DNA from: Planctomycetota bacterium
GTDB lineage: Bacteria > Planctomycetota > UBA1135
NCBI GenBank assembly: GCA_003501525.1
Contig: DNPI01000026.1
Coordinates: 1-7,386, forward strand
DNA length: 7,386 nt
Direction of reading: 5' to 3'
Below, one piece after another: positions 1 through 5,934 of the stretch (its first letter is position 1; each line of letters starts with the position of its first letter). The position numbers and the translations under genes are program-made. Below the pieces are notes generated by a model, which did no database searches, had not been told where the DNA came from, and saw only the letters and a program-made list of their open reading frames with translations.

Positions 1-6
1 AGGGGG
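1..6 (+). promoter_or_regulatory. Ribosome binding site for the methyltransferase gene
   Basis: AGGGGG lies four bases before the GTG at 11, a good Shine-Dalgarno match. It supports GTG 11 as the true start, although the frame is also open in the few bases to the left edge of the window, so a more upstream start cannot be excluded. Confidence 0.5.
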
Positions 7-10
7 TTTA

Positions 11-1150
11 GTGCGAAGAGAAGGGTCTGGTAAGGATGTGCGTATTTCTCCTGATTTGAATCTAGGGGTGCTCGAGGGTGGCGAGGCTGCCCGACGTTTT
101 ATGGAGGGCGTTCAGCCTGCCTTGGCTTCCTTGGGCTGGATTAATCCGGATTCTTCGCAGTTGACTCGTGCTGGACGCGCGGCAGCTTTTGTTGCGACCG
201 CTTATGGGGTCACCTTGTCCTATTTGCCTCTTTTGCGTCAATCGGAAGCGATGACTTTCGGGTCAGCCACTTTTGCTGATACTTTTCCGCGAACGAAAGA
301 GGGGGCTGAGACGCATGTCGATCGTAGGCTTAATATCTGGGGCAGTGGAGGCGCGCACGAGCTCTATTTCCGCAAAGTGGATGAGGTGCTTGAAGGCTTG
401 TTCTCGAGACCAGATCCGCCACGTGCTGTTTGTGACATTGGCTGTGGTGATGGGAGTTTTTTAGTGCACATGGCCGAAGTTCTTCGAGATCGTTTGAAGT
501 GGGATTTTGATGCGAATCCCGTTTGGTTTTTAGGGTCAGATCTAAATGGGCAGGCGCGCTCACGCGCGGCTGCGACTTTGCGCGCCGCAGGTATTCGTCA
601 TGCTGCAATTGTTGATGAATCCATAGATATCAACTATCCCGACGATTTGGCGAAAGGTATAGATCGACTGGGGTTGGAAGTCTCAGAGGGTGGCGGCACA
701 AGGCCGTTGACGGCTTCCGACGCCTTGCATACAAATTCTATGTTGATTCACAATCGCTGCTACCTTGCTTCTGATTCTTCTGAGCTGCCGATAAGTAATA
801 CAGATGGAGCTTTTGTAGACGGAGAAGGCAGCGTTGTGCCTGGGGCGGTGTTGCAGCAAAACCTGGTGGAATTTTTGGCCCGCTGGGAACCCTACGTCCG
901 GAGATATGGCTGGCTTTTTATTGAATTGCATACATTGGCGACCGATGTTGTTGCCGAGGACCCCGGTCGGACGCCGACTTTGGCTTACGATTTGACTCAC
1001 GGTTTTAGTAATCAATACACCGTCGAGCGCGAAGAATTGCTTGCGGCTGCTCAGCTTGCCGGTCTTCGGGAGGGCCCCCCTGTTTGGCAGGCCGAGTTTC
1101 CTGAAGGTGCTCGCGCGAGGGTTTCTGTTAACTATCTCGTTGGGAAGTAA
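11..1150 (+). CDS. Class I SAM-dependent methyltransferase, AprA-MT-like
   Basis: This 379-residue cytoplasmic protein should transfer a methyl group from S-adenosylmethionine; the acceptor is unknown. The Rossmann motif I is clear (CDIGCGDGS, residues 141-149), followed by an acidic strand end at LGSDLN (174-179). An N-terminal helical region (about 25-80) with LTRAGRAAAF and GVTLSYLPLL precedes a conserved-looking ETHVDRRLNIWGSGGAH block (100-116). Downstream come HTNSMLIHNR (240-249) and a long C-terminal part with ELHTLATD and YDLTHGFSNQY. From memory, this order and wording resemble the methyltransferase domains of modular polyketide synthases such as AprA of apratoxin synthesis, here as a free-standing protein. 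His240, His247 and His307 are possible metal ligands, which is inference only. No PKS, ACP or NRPS module is visible nearby. The start is GTG 11, supported by an upstream AGGGGG. The family call is moderate; the SAM methyltransferase call is firm. Confidence 0.75.
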   Translation: MRREGSGKDVRISPDLNLGVLEGGEAARRFMEGVQPALASLGWINPDSSQLTRAGRAAAFVATAYGVTLSYLPLLRQSEAMTFGSATFADTFPRTKEGAETHVDRRLNIWGSGGAHELYFRKVDEVLEGLFSRPDPPRAVCDIGCGDGSFLVHMAEVLRDRLKWDFDANPVWFLGSDLNGQARSRAAATLRAAGIRHAAIVDESIDINYPDDLAKGIDRLGLEVSEGGGTRPLTASDALHTNSMLIHNRCYLASDSSELPISNTDGAFVDGEGSVVPGAVLQQNLVEFLARWEPYVRRYGWLFIELHTLATDVVAEDPGRTPTLAYDLTHGFSNQYTVEREELLAAAQLAGLREGPPVWQAEFPEGARARVSVNYLVGK

Positions 1151-1189
1151 TAGGGGGTAGTGGATTGTGCATGCCATGGATCTTGTCGC

Positions 1190-1217
1190 TTGATATATAT
1201 GATATTTATCATATAAT
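1190..1217 (+). promoter_or_regulatory. lexA promoter (-35 TTGATA, -10 TATAAT)
   Basis: TTGATA at 1190-1195 and a perfect TATAAT at 1212-1217 are separated by 16 bases, close to the sigma-70 consensus. Transcription would be expected to begin about 7 bases after the -10, at 1224-1225, which is the lexA ATG itself. No Shine-Dalgarno sequence lies between the -10 and the ATG, so the mRNA is probably leaderless. The candidate operator palindrome occupies the whole spacer and overlaps both hexamers, an ideal place for repression. Confidence 0.7.
1196..1215 (+). promoter_or_regulatory. Candidate LexA operator (perfect 9-base arms)
   Basis: TATATGATATTTATCATATA has two perfect 9-base arms (TATATGATA and TATCATATA) around a central TT. 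It sits between and across the -35 and -10 of the lexA promoter. LexA commonly represses its own gene through a dyad of about this size. The motif matches none of the LexA boxes I know, such as CTGT-N8-ACAG or the GAAC/GTTC types. The dyad is seen directly; LexA binding is inference. AT-rich palindromes can arise by chance, but a perfect 9-base pair of arms exactly at this spot is unlikely to be accidental. Confidence 0.6.
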
Positions 1218-1223
1218 TTGGCT

Positions 1224-1889
1224 ATGGCGATTTCGGATGCCACGGTTGAGAGTAAGGTTAGGCCCCAAGGGAATTTGACCTCTCGTCAAAGTGAAACTCT
1301 GGCGGCAATCCGATCCTTTTCAACTGAAGAAGGTTTTCCTCCGACGCGGGCTGATTTGGGAAAACGGTTGGGGGTTAGCCCGCAGACTGCTGATTTTCAT
1401 CTCCGAGCGCTAGAGCGCAAAGGAAAGGTTCGTCTGGGGCGTGGTGCCCGTTCAATCCTTTTGGAGGGAGGTGCCGAAAATTTATTTACGGAGGAGAAAA
1501 GTATCCGAATGATTCCTTTGCTCGGAAAGGTTGCGGCCGGCGTACCTTTGATGGCTTTGGAAAATCGTGATGGCGATATTGCGCTACCACAGTCGAGCGC
1601 TGCCAATTTTGCACTCCGCGTCCAAGGGGATTCGATGATTGAAGCCGGGATATTTGATAAAGATACTGTTTTAGTGGAAGGAGTTAAGGAGGCGAGTTCG
1701 GGAGATGTTGTGGTAGCAATGGTCGGAGAAGGCGAGACGGCTGAAGTGACTGTTAAGCGCTGGTTCCCTGATGAGCGACAAATAATTCTGCGCCCTGCCA
1801 ATGCCAGCCATGCTGACATTGTTGTGCCAAAAGGAAGCCCAATTGCTTTGGTTGGCAGGGTTGTTGGGGTGCTTCGCATGTGGAGCTAG
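1224..1889 (+). CDS. lexA: LexA repressor, SOS regulator (S24 self-cleaving)
   Basis: This 221-residue protein represses SOS genes and cuts itself when stimulated by RecA filaments on single-stranded DNA. The N-terminal winged helix covers about residues 18-80 (LTSRQSETLAAIR, GFPPTRADLGKRLGV, SPQTADFHLRALERKGKVRL). The linker carries the Ala-Gly cleavage site in GKVAAGVPL (Ala105-Gly106). The catalytic serine is Ser137 in VQGDSMIEAG and the general-base lysine is Lys178 in VTVKRW, so the peptidase is intact. Length is close to the usual 200-240. ATG 1224 is chosen because the domain follows directly and it fits a leaderless message; an in-frame TTG lies at 1218, inside the -10. The recognition helix differs from E. 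coli LexA and the turn is one residue shorter, which fits a different operator. It is the first gene of a tight cluster with an S24-like protein and dinB, 2 bases from the next start. Confidence 0.96.
   Translation: MAISDATVESKVRPQGNLTSRQSETLAAIRSFSTEEGFPPTRADLGKRLGVSPQTADFHLRALERKGKVRLGRGARSILLEGGAENLFTEEKSIRMIPLLGKVAAGVPLMALENRDGDIALPQSSAANFALRVQGDSMIEAGIFDKDTVLVEGVKEASSGDVVVAMVGEGETAEVTVKRWFPDERQIILRPANASHADIVVPKGSPIALVGRVVGVLRMWS
1882..1885 (+). promoter_or_regulatory. Ribosome binding site for the S24-like gene
   Basis: GGAG, inside the last lexA codons, lies six bases before ATG 1892. It decides for this ATG over the in-frame GTG at 1880, which has no comparable signal, and suggests translational coupling to lexA. 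Confidence 0.55.
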
Positions 1890-1891
1890 TT

Positions 1892-2224
1892 ATGACTACA
1901 AATCTTCCTTGGCTTGAAGAGGTTACGGCAGATGCTGCGACAGCAGGATTTGCTCAAGATGGTGAAAGTTTTTTTCTCGAGATTCATGGGGTGACTGATG
2001 AGAAAGAGGGGCTGCAGCCTGGTGATAGACTTGCCGTATCTGGAGGTGCGGATGCGGAACCTGGTGATATGGTCGTTTGGTGGACGGGAAAAGCTCGCAC
2101 ACTTGCTCTTGCTCGAGTGTCGGATGATTTTTCCTTAGAAGGAGTTGGAGGTTTTTTACCGCCGCCGGAAGGTGGTAACCCTTTAGTGCGAGGTGTTGTT
2201 GTTGGACGCCTTCGTCGGCTTTGA
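1892..2224 (+). CDS. Degenerate S24 (UmuD/LexA-core-like) protein
   Basis: This 110-residue protein has no family I can name with certainty, but it lines up with the C-terminal S24 domain of the LexA encoded just upstream. IHGVTDEKEGLQPGDRLAV (residues 31-49) pairs position by position with the LexA segment starting VQGDSMIEAG (same length, no gap). EPGDMVVWW (56-64) matches the SSGDVVVAM segment, and LVRGVVVGRLR (98-108) matches ALVGRVVGVLR. At the catalytic positions Ser is replaced by Thr35 and Lys by Ala74, so it should not be an active peptidase. It begins just before the core fold, with no winged helix and no room for the Ala-Gly or Cys-Gly cleavage segment. It sits between lexA and a Y-family polymerase, the position UmuD holds relative to UmuC. 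Likely roles are a constitutively UmuD'-like partner of the polymerase or of LexA; this is inference. The homology rests on an alignment by eye. Confidence 0.7.
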   Translation: MTTNLPWLEEVTADAATAGFAQDGESFFLEIHGVTDEKEGLQPGDRLAVSGGADAEPGDMVVWWTGKARTLALARVSDDFSLEGVGGFLPPPEGGNPLVRGVVVGRLRRL

Positions 2225-2225
2225 C

Positions 2226-3407
2226 GTGTCATCTAATAGGCCAATTCTTCATGTTGACCTTGACTCTTTTTTTGTTGGGGTTGAAAGGATTTTGGACCCT
2301 AGGCTTAAAGGTCGGCCAGTGGCAGTGGGAGGAGCACCAGAGAGCAGAGGGGTCGTATCCTCTGCCTCGTATGAAGCCAGAGCCTGTGGCGTCCGATCGG
2401 GGATGGCCATGGCAAAAGCGCTTCGGCTTTGTCCGAATCTGATACGAAAGCCTGGGCAGCGTGAGATGTATGCTCGGGCTTCGAGGGCAGTACGCAGGGT
2501 CTTAGACAGATTTTCTCCTGTGGTCGAGCCTTTATCTGTTGATGAGGCTTGGCTAGATTTGAGAGGCACAGGCATTCTGTTTGGTTGTGCAGTTGACACG
2601 GCGGAGCGTATTCGCAGGGAAGTTTTGAGGAGTTTGGGGCTTGATCTGACTGTTGGAGTTGCCCGAAACCGTCTTGTCAGCAAGGTTGCTTCTGCGTTTG
2701 CAAAACCAAAGGGGTTGTTCGAGGTTTACCCCGGCCGCGAAGCAGATTTCCTTGCCCCCCTGCCAGTGCGAGCATTGCCTGGTATTGGCCCCGCTACCGA
2801 GAATCGTCTCAGGAAGTTGGGCCTTTTCCGACTTGGCGAGCTTGCCGCTGCTGAGGTAGGACTTTTGCGTAAACATCTTGGTCGTTCGGGACCTTTGCTG
2901 AATGCAAGGGCACTAGGGGAGGACAATAGTTCTGTTCGGGGCGGGGAGGAGGTTAATATTCGCCGGTCTATTGGACATGAAGAAACGTTTGCGGTCGATA
3001 TTCACGACCCCTTGCTTCTCAAGGCCCATTTGCGTCGGCTGCTTGACCGAGCTAGTCGACGTCTTAGAGCTGAAGAACTCCTGGCAAAAAAAGTTTCGGT
3101 CAAACTGCGATGGTCAAATTTCCATACAGTGACTCGGGATTCGACACTTACTCGACACACTGATAACGATTTGGAATTGGCGGAATCGGCCATGTCTTCA
3201 TTCGAGAAAATGGCTACCGATCGACCCATGGTGCGTTTAGTGGGCATAAGACTTTCGAGCTTGATTCGCGGCTTTAGGCAGGATTCTTTTTTCGAAGACG
3301 GTATAGGTCGCTCGCGCCGATTGGTCTCGGCGATAGATGTCGTTCGCGGACGCCATGGTTTTGATGCCGTGAAGGCTGGTGAGGCTGCTTGGTTACCGAT
3401 TTCTTAG
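2226..3407 (+). CDS. dinB: DNA polymerase IV, Y-family translesion polymerase
   Basis: This 393-residue protein copies damaged DNA without proofreading. The metal-binding acidic residues are present: Asp11 in HVDLDSFF and Asp106-Glu107 in SVDEAWLDL, with Phe16 as the steric gate against ribonucleotides. Other family marks are SSASYEARACGVRSGM (45-60), AFAKPKGLF (157-165), a helix-hairpin-helix LPGIGPATENRLRKLGL (184-200), and little-finger motifs SIGHEETF (248-255) and TVTRDSTL (301-308). RQDSFF (351-356) follows VRLVGIRLSSL, where a beta-clamp motif of QxxLF type normally sits. About 35 residues continue beyond it, as in longer DinB proteins. Active-site residues show it is catalytic, unlike ImuB. 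The start is uncertain: GTG 2226 lies one base after the upstream stop and gives a normal N-terminus but has no Shine-Dalgarno, so coupling is likely. GTG 2193 would add 11 residues and overlap the previous gene. It is probably SOS-induced through the lexA promoter. Confidence 0.93.
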   Translation: MSSNRPILHVDLDSFFVGVERILDPRLKGRPVAVGGAPESRGVVSSASYEARACGVRSGMAMAKALRLCPNLIRKPGQREMYARASRAVRRVLDRFSPVVEPLSVDEAWLDLRGTGILFGCAVDTAERIRREVLRSLGLDLTVGVARNRLVSKVASAFAKPKGLFEVYPGREADFLAPLPVRALPGIGPATENRLRKLGLFRLGELAAAEVGLLRKHLGRSGPLLNARALGEDNSSVRGGEEVNIRRSIGHEETFAVDIHDPLLLKAHLRRLLDRASRRLRAEELLAKKVSVKLRWSNFHTVTRDSTLTRHTDNDLELAESAMSSFEKMATDRPMVRLVGIRLSSLIRGFRQDSFFEDGIGRSRRLVSAIDVVRGRHGFDAVKAGEAAWLPIS

Positions 3408-3429
3408 ACAGGGCCCGTAAGATTGAGGT

Positions 3430-4242
3430 ATGTCGCCGCCCCCGTTTTTAGTTTTTTTGCATATTGAAAAAACGGCCGGGACCACTCTTTATGGTGCCCT
3501 TCGCCGAGCATTGAGTGGTTACCAGCGGATAGAGAGAATTGCGGATGATGCAAATCCATCTTTTGATGGCCACCTCCCAGGTAACTATGTTCAAAAGGTC
3601 TTGGAAGAATTTCCGAGTCTCAACGGTATTGGTGGGCATCCGTTGCGAGCATGGTCTGATTATTCCGGATGTTTGCGGCAACCGTTTTTTTTCACTCTTT
3701 TAAGGAATCCGGTTGATCGATTCCTTTCCCATTTTTTTCACCAACGTGAACGGAAAGGATTCCCGTGGACATTGAAGGAATATCTTCGGGATGGTCGATT
3801 TTCGAATGTGATGTGCCGGAGGCTGTGCGGAAAGGAAGACGCCAATGAAGCTAAGCGAATTGTCCAAAATTTTGAAATCCAAATAGGCCTTGCGGAAAAC
3901 TTTGACATTTCATTCCAAAGGCTGCTTGTATCTCTTCGAGATTTTGGGTTGCCTGTTTTAATCCCACCCGCTTATCGTTCTCGAAATATGAGAAAAGGCT
4001 TGGCCGATGCACATGAAAAGGTAGAACAGGACAGATGGGGCGAAGAGATTCGGTACGCGAATGCGGAGGATCAAGTCTTGTATGACTGGGCCGTGGAGAT
4101 GCAGCCAACGGCTCTGCCTCCAATGCTTCAGCCGGCTTCGGAGTTGGCCTGCTTGGGTCGTCGTATAGGAAATAAAGTCACACGGTTACGATTTCGCCCA
4201 TGGGAAGCGCGTAACAGAAAAGCCCTTGGGGGCATCGCTTGA
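3430..4242 (+). CDS. Sulfotransferase, Sulfotransfer_2-type, acceptor unknown
   Basis: This 270-residue enzyme should move sulfate from PAPS to a carbohydrate or other hydroxyl acceptor. The 5'-phosphosulfate loop is HIEKTAGTTL (residues 11-20) and the 3'-phosphate site is LRNPVDRFLSHFF (91-103). GGHPLRAW with His70 lies where a catalytic base is common in the carbohydrate sulfotransferases. NVMCRRLCG (126-134) and GLAENFDISFQRLL (153-166) resemble conserved family blocks. No signal peptide or membrane segment is evident, so it is likely cytoplasmic. The start ATG 3430 has GAGG only one base away, a poor spacing, but the fold motif begins at residue 11 so no earlier start is needed. It begins 22 bases after dinB and may be read through from the SOS operon. 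It contains T7, T8 and T7 runs. Family call firm, substrate unknown. Confidence 0.85.
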   Translation: MSPPPFLVFLHIEKTAGTTLYGALRRALSGYQRIERIADDANPSFDGHLPGNYVQKVLEEFPSLNGIGGHPLRAWSDYSGCLRQPFFFTLLRNPVDRFLSHFFHQRERKGFPWTLKEYLRDGRFSNVMCRRLCGKEDANEAKRIVQNFEIQIGLAENFDISFQRLLVSLRDFGLPVLIPPAYRSRNMRKGLADAHEKVEQDRWGEEIRYANAEDQVLYDWAVEMQPTALPPMLQPASELACLGRRIGNKVTRLRFRPWEARNRKALGGIA

Positions 4243-4270
4243 GAGCAAGAATTGCGCTATAAATTTGTCG

Positions 4271-4651
4271 ATGTTGCAGCAGGTTTTTTTTGTCGGGATG
4301 GCAGGCGCTTTTGGGACGCTTGCCCGATTTGGATTGCAATCCTTGCTCCCTGGGACTGCTGGAGCCGGGTTCCCATGGAGCACGCTAGCTGCGAACGGTA
4401 TTGGCTGTTTTATTTTCGGTTTGATTTGGGGAGGCGTTGGTGAGCGTTTTTTTGTTGGCGCTGGAGATGTTCGGAATATTGTTTTAGTGGGTTTTTTGGG
4501 TGCTTTCACCACGTTTTCATCTTTGGCAGCTGAAGGAGCTTATTATTTCAAGGTTGGTCAGCCTGCGGTTGCGGCGGGCTATCTTTGTCTTCAGATTTGT
4601 GCTGGCCTGGTTTTGGTTTTTGCCGGCTTGGCTGTTGCAAAATCGCTGTAG
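4271..4651 (+). CDS. crcB: Fluoride ion channel CrcB/Fluc
   Basis: This 126-residue inner-membrane protein exports fluoride as a dual-topology dimer. Four hydrophobic segments are visible at about residues 3-24, 36-56, 68-90 and 100-122. Signature blocks are GAFGTLARFGL (12-22), STLAANGIGCFIFG (37-50) with the pore Asn42, and GFLGAFTTFSSLAAEG (74-89) with the conserved phenylalanines Phe79 and Phe82. Length is typical of the family (about 120-130). ATG 4271 is chosen because the first helix starts at once; the frame is open back to TTG 4226, inside the sulfotransferase gene, without a better ribosome site. No Shine-Dalgarno is obvious before 4271. It lies 28 bases after the sulfotransferase stop and ends 11 bases from the convergent permease gene. 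A T8 run lies at codons 5-7. No fluoride riboswitch is seen upstream. Confidence 0.93.
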   Translation: MLQQVFFVGMAGAFGTLARFGLQSLLPGTAGAGFPWSTLAANGIGCFIFGLIWGGVGERFFVGAGDVRNIVLVGFLGAFTTFSSLAAEGAYYFKVGQPAVAAGYLCLQICAGLVLVFAGLAVAKSL

Positions 4652-4662
4652 GGGAATTCTTT

Positions 4663-5934
4663 TTAACGAGTTAGTGTGCGTGTAGGGCGCAAGCGAGAGG
4701 CGCGCCAAGCTGGCACCAGGCTGAAAACGAGTGCTGCCGTCAGTGTTGCTGCAATCAAACGCAAAATGCTCTCCATCTCATAGGCAACTGGAATGGTTTC
4801 AAATTGGTAAATTTCAGGCAAGAAAATTCGCTTTCCGCCGCCGAGCCAACTTTCAATAACTTCGAGATTCCGGGTAATCCATACACCCAGTAGAAGCCCG
4901 ATGGAGGTTCCGACAGCCCCTAGCGCTAGACCTAATCCGGCGAAATGGGTCAAAATTTGATTTGGACTGGCACCTAGGGCTCCCAAAATTCCGATTGTGC
5001 GGCGTTTTTCCGCTACAGTTAAAACTAGAGTTGCCACTAATTGCCAGGCGGCGACCAAGATAATGAAGAAAAAAACTAAAGTCAGGGTGGCGCGTTGATC
5101 CTCAACTGAGCGCAGAAATATTCCTCCCATATCACGCCAGCTGAGGACACTGGGAAGAATGCCGTCGGGGAGATTAGCTTCAAATAGAGCGTCCGCTACC
5201 TGGGATTTTAGGGTTTCAGGATTCACTCCCACAGCTCCACGAATAATGACTTCGGTAAAAGCTTTGCTACCTTTCGGGAGTCCTAAAGCTATGGCCAAGT
5301 CTGTCCGACGAACAAATGCGCGATCCAATGACTCTTCCCATCGTCGTCCAGCGTGGGTGGCTGCAACTCTATAGGTCGAACGTATTGGTCGCGCAGGTCC
5401 GGCCGAAGGAGGAGCAAAACTCACTACTTCAAGTGCTTCTCCAGGAACTACTCCAAGTTTTTGTGCTACGGCATCGCCTAGGACGATGGGGGGATAGTTG
5501 TATTCGCCTGAGCCTATTTGCTTGGCGGGAGCGTTGGTGGCTGATTCAAATAAGGCCAAATCGATGTCCACACGATCGCCTTGATCAACTCCAACCAATA
5601 GTAGACCGCTGAGGTCCGAGGAGCGTGGATCGTCCAAGGTGCGGGCTCCGCGTCGGCCAATGAGCCCGAACCAATCCAAGCGAGGTTTTGCCGAGGCAAC
5701 TTCATCAATGCCCAAGATTGCTGTTTTGTATTTTTCCCAATCCCCTCCCGACCTTGGCTGAGCGACGACATCGCCGGAAAAGGAGCGAACCGAATGTTCG
5801 AACTCTGCGAGGAAGCCATCGAGAATGCTCGTGACGGTGAAAACAACACCAACTCCGAGGCTGATGGCAAGCGCAGAAAGAATCAAGAGGGGCCGCGAAC
5901 AAAGGTCAGCCAAGTGCAACCGGAGGAGACTCAT
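4663..5934 (-). CDS. FtsX-family ABC permease, LolC/LolE-like
   Basis: This 423-residue inner-membrane permease likely works with a LolD ATPase to release lipoproteins from the inner membrane, or in a related MacB-like export. It has one N-terminal membrane helix (about 17-38), a large periplasmic domain (about 40-280), and three C-terminal helices (about 283-306, 330-352, 391-411). The FtsX core motif VAEKRRTIGILGALGAS (307-323) is the coupling region that meets the ATPase. LPEIYQFETIPVAYEME (372-388) and PAWRASRLRP (408-417) match LolC/E C-termini. ATG 5934 overlaps the ATPase stop as ATGA (5931-5934) and has AGGA a few bases upstream, so the two proteins are translationally coupled. Only one permease is visible, so whether it acts as a homodimer or with a LolE elsewhere is open. 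It converges on crcB with an 11-base gap. Confidence 0.85.
   Translation of the reverse strand: MSLLRLHLADLCSRPLLILSALAISLGVGVVFTVTSILDGFLAEFEHSVRSFSGDVVAQPRSGGDWEKYKTAILGIDEVASAKPRLDWFGLIGRRGARTLDDPRSSDLSGLLLVGVDQGDRVDIDLALFESATNAPAKQIGSGEYNYPPIVLGDAVAQKLGVVPGEALEVVSFAPPSAGPARPIRSTYRVAATHAGRRWEESLDRAFVRRTDLAIALGLPKGSKAFTEVIIRGAVGVNPETLKSQVADALFEANLPDGILPSVLSWRDMGGIFLRSVEDQRATLTLVFFFIILVAAWQLVATLVLTVAEKRRTIGILGALGASPNQILTHFAGLGLALGAVGTSIGLLLGVWITRNLEVIESWLGGGKRIFLPEIYQFETIPVAYEMESILRLIAATLTAALVFSLVPAWRASRLRPTRTLTR

Noticed and set aside
1151..1223. E. coli-type SOS box (CTGT-N8-ACAG) or GAAC/GTTC-type box before lexA
   Set aside because: None found; the only dyad there is the AT-rich palindrome at 1196-1215.
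683..1243. Long minus-strand ORF (186 codons) opposite the methyltransferase and lexA start
   Set aside because: Its product has no recognisable motif, it runs antisense to a gene with clear SAM motifs, and it would cover the lexA promoter.
1397..1879. Minus-strand ORF of 160 codons opposite lexA
   Set aside because: Low-complexity Ser/Thr/Pro-rich product, wholly antisense to an unambiguous lexA.
1880..1891. GTG 1880 as start of the S24-like gene, overlapping lexA
   Set aside because: ATG 1892 has a well-spaced GGAG; the GTG has no such signal.
2193..2225. Upstream GTG 2193 as the dinB start
   Set aside because: It would add 11 residues not typical of DinB and overlap the S24-like gene by 32 bases; GTG 2226 gives the usual short lead to HVDLD, though this is not certain.
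4200..4270. Fluoride riboswitch before crcB
   Set aside because: The 28-base gap and the preceding coding sequence show no sequence like the conserved crcB-motif aptamer.
4640..4700. Bidirectional terminator between the convergent crcB and permease genes
   Set aside because: There is a short T run at 4660-4664 but no stable hairpin before it on either strand that I can see.
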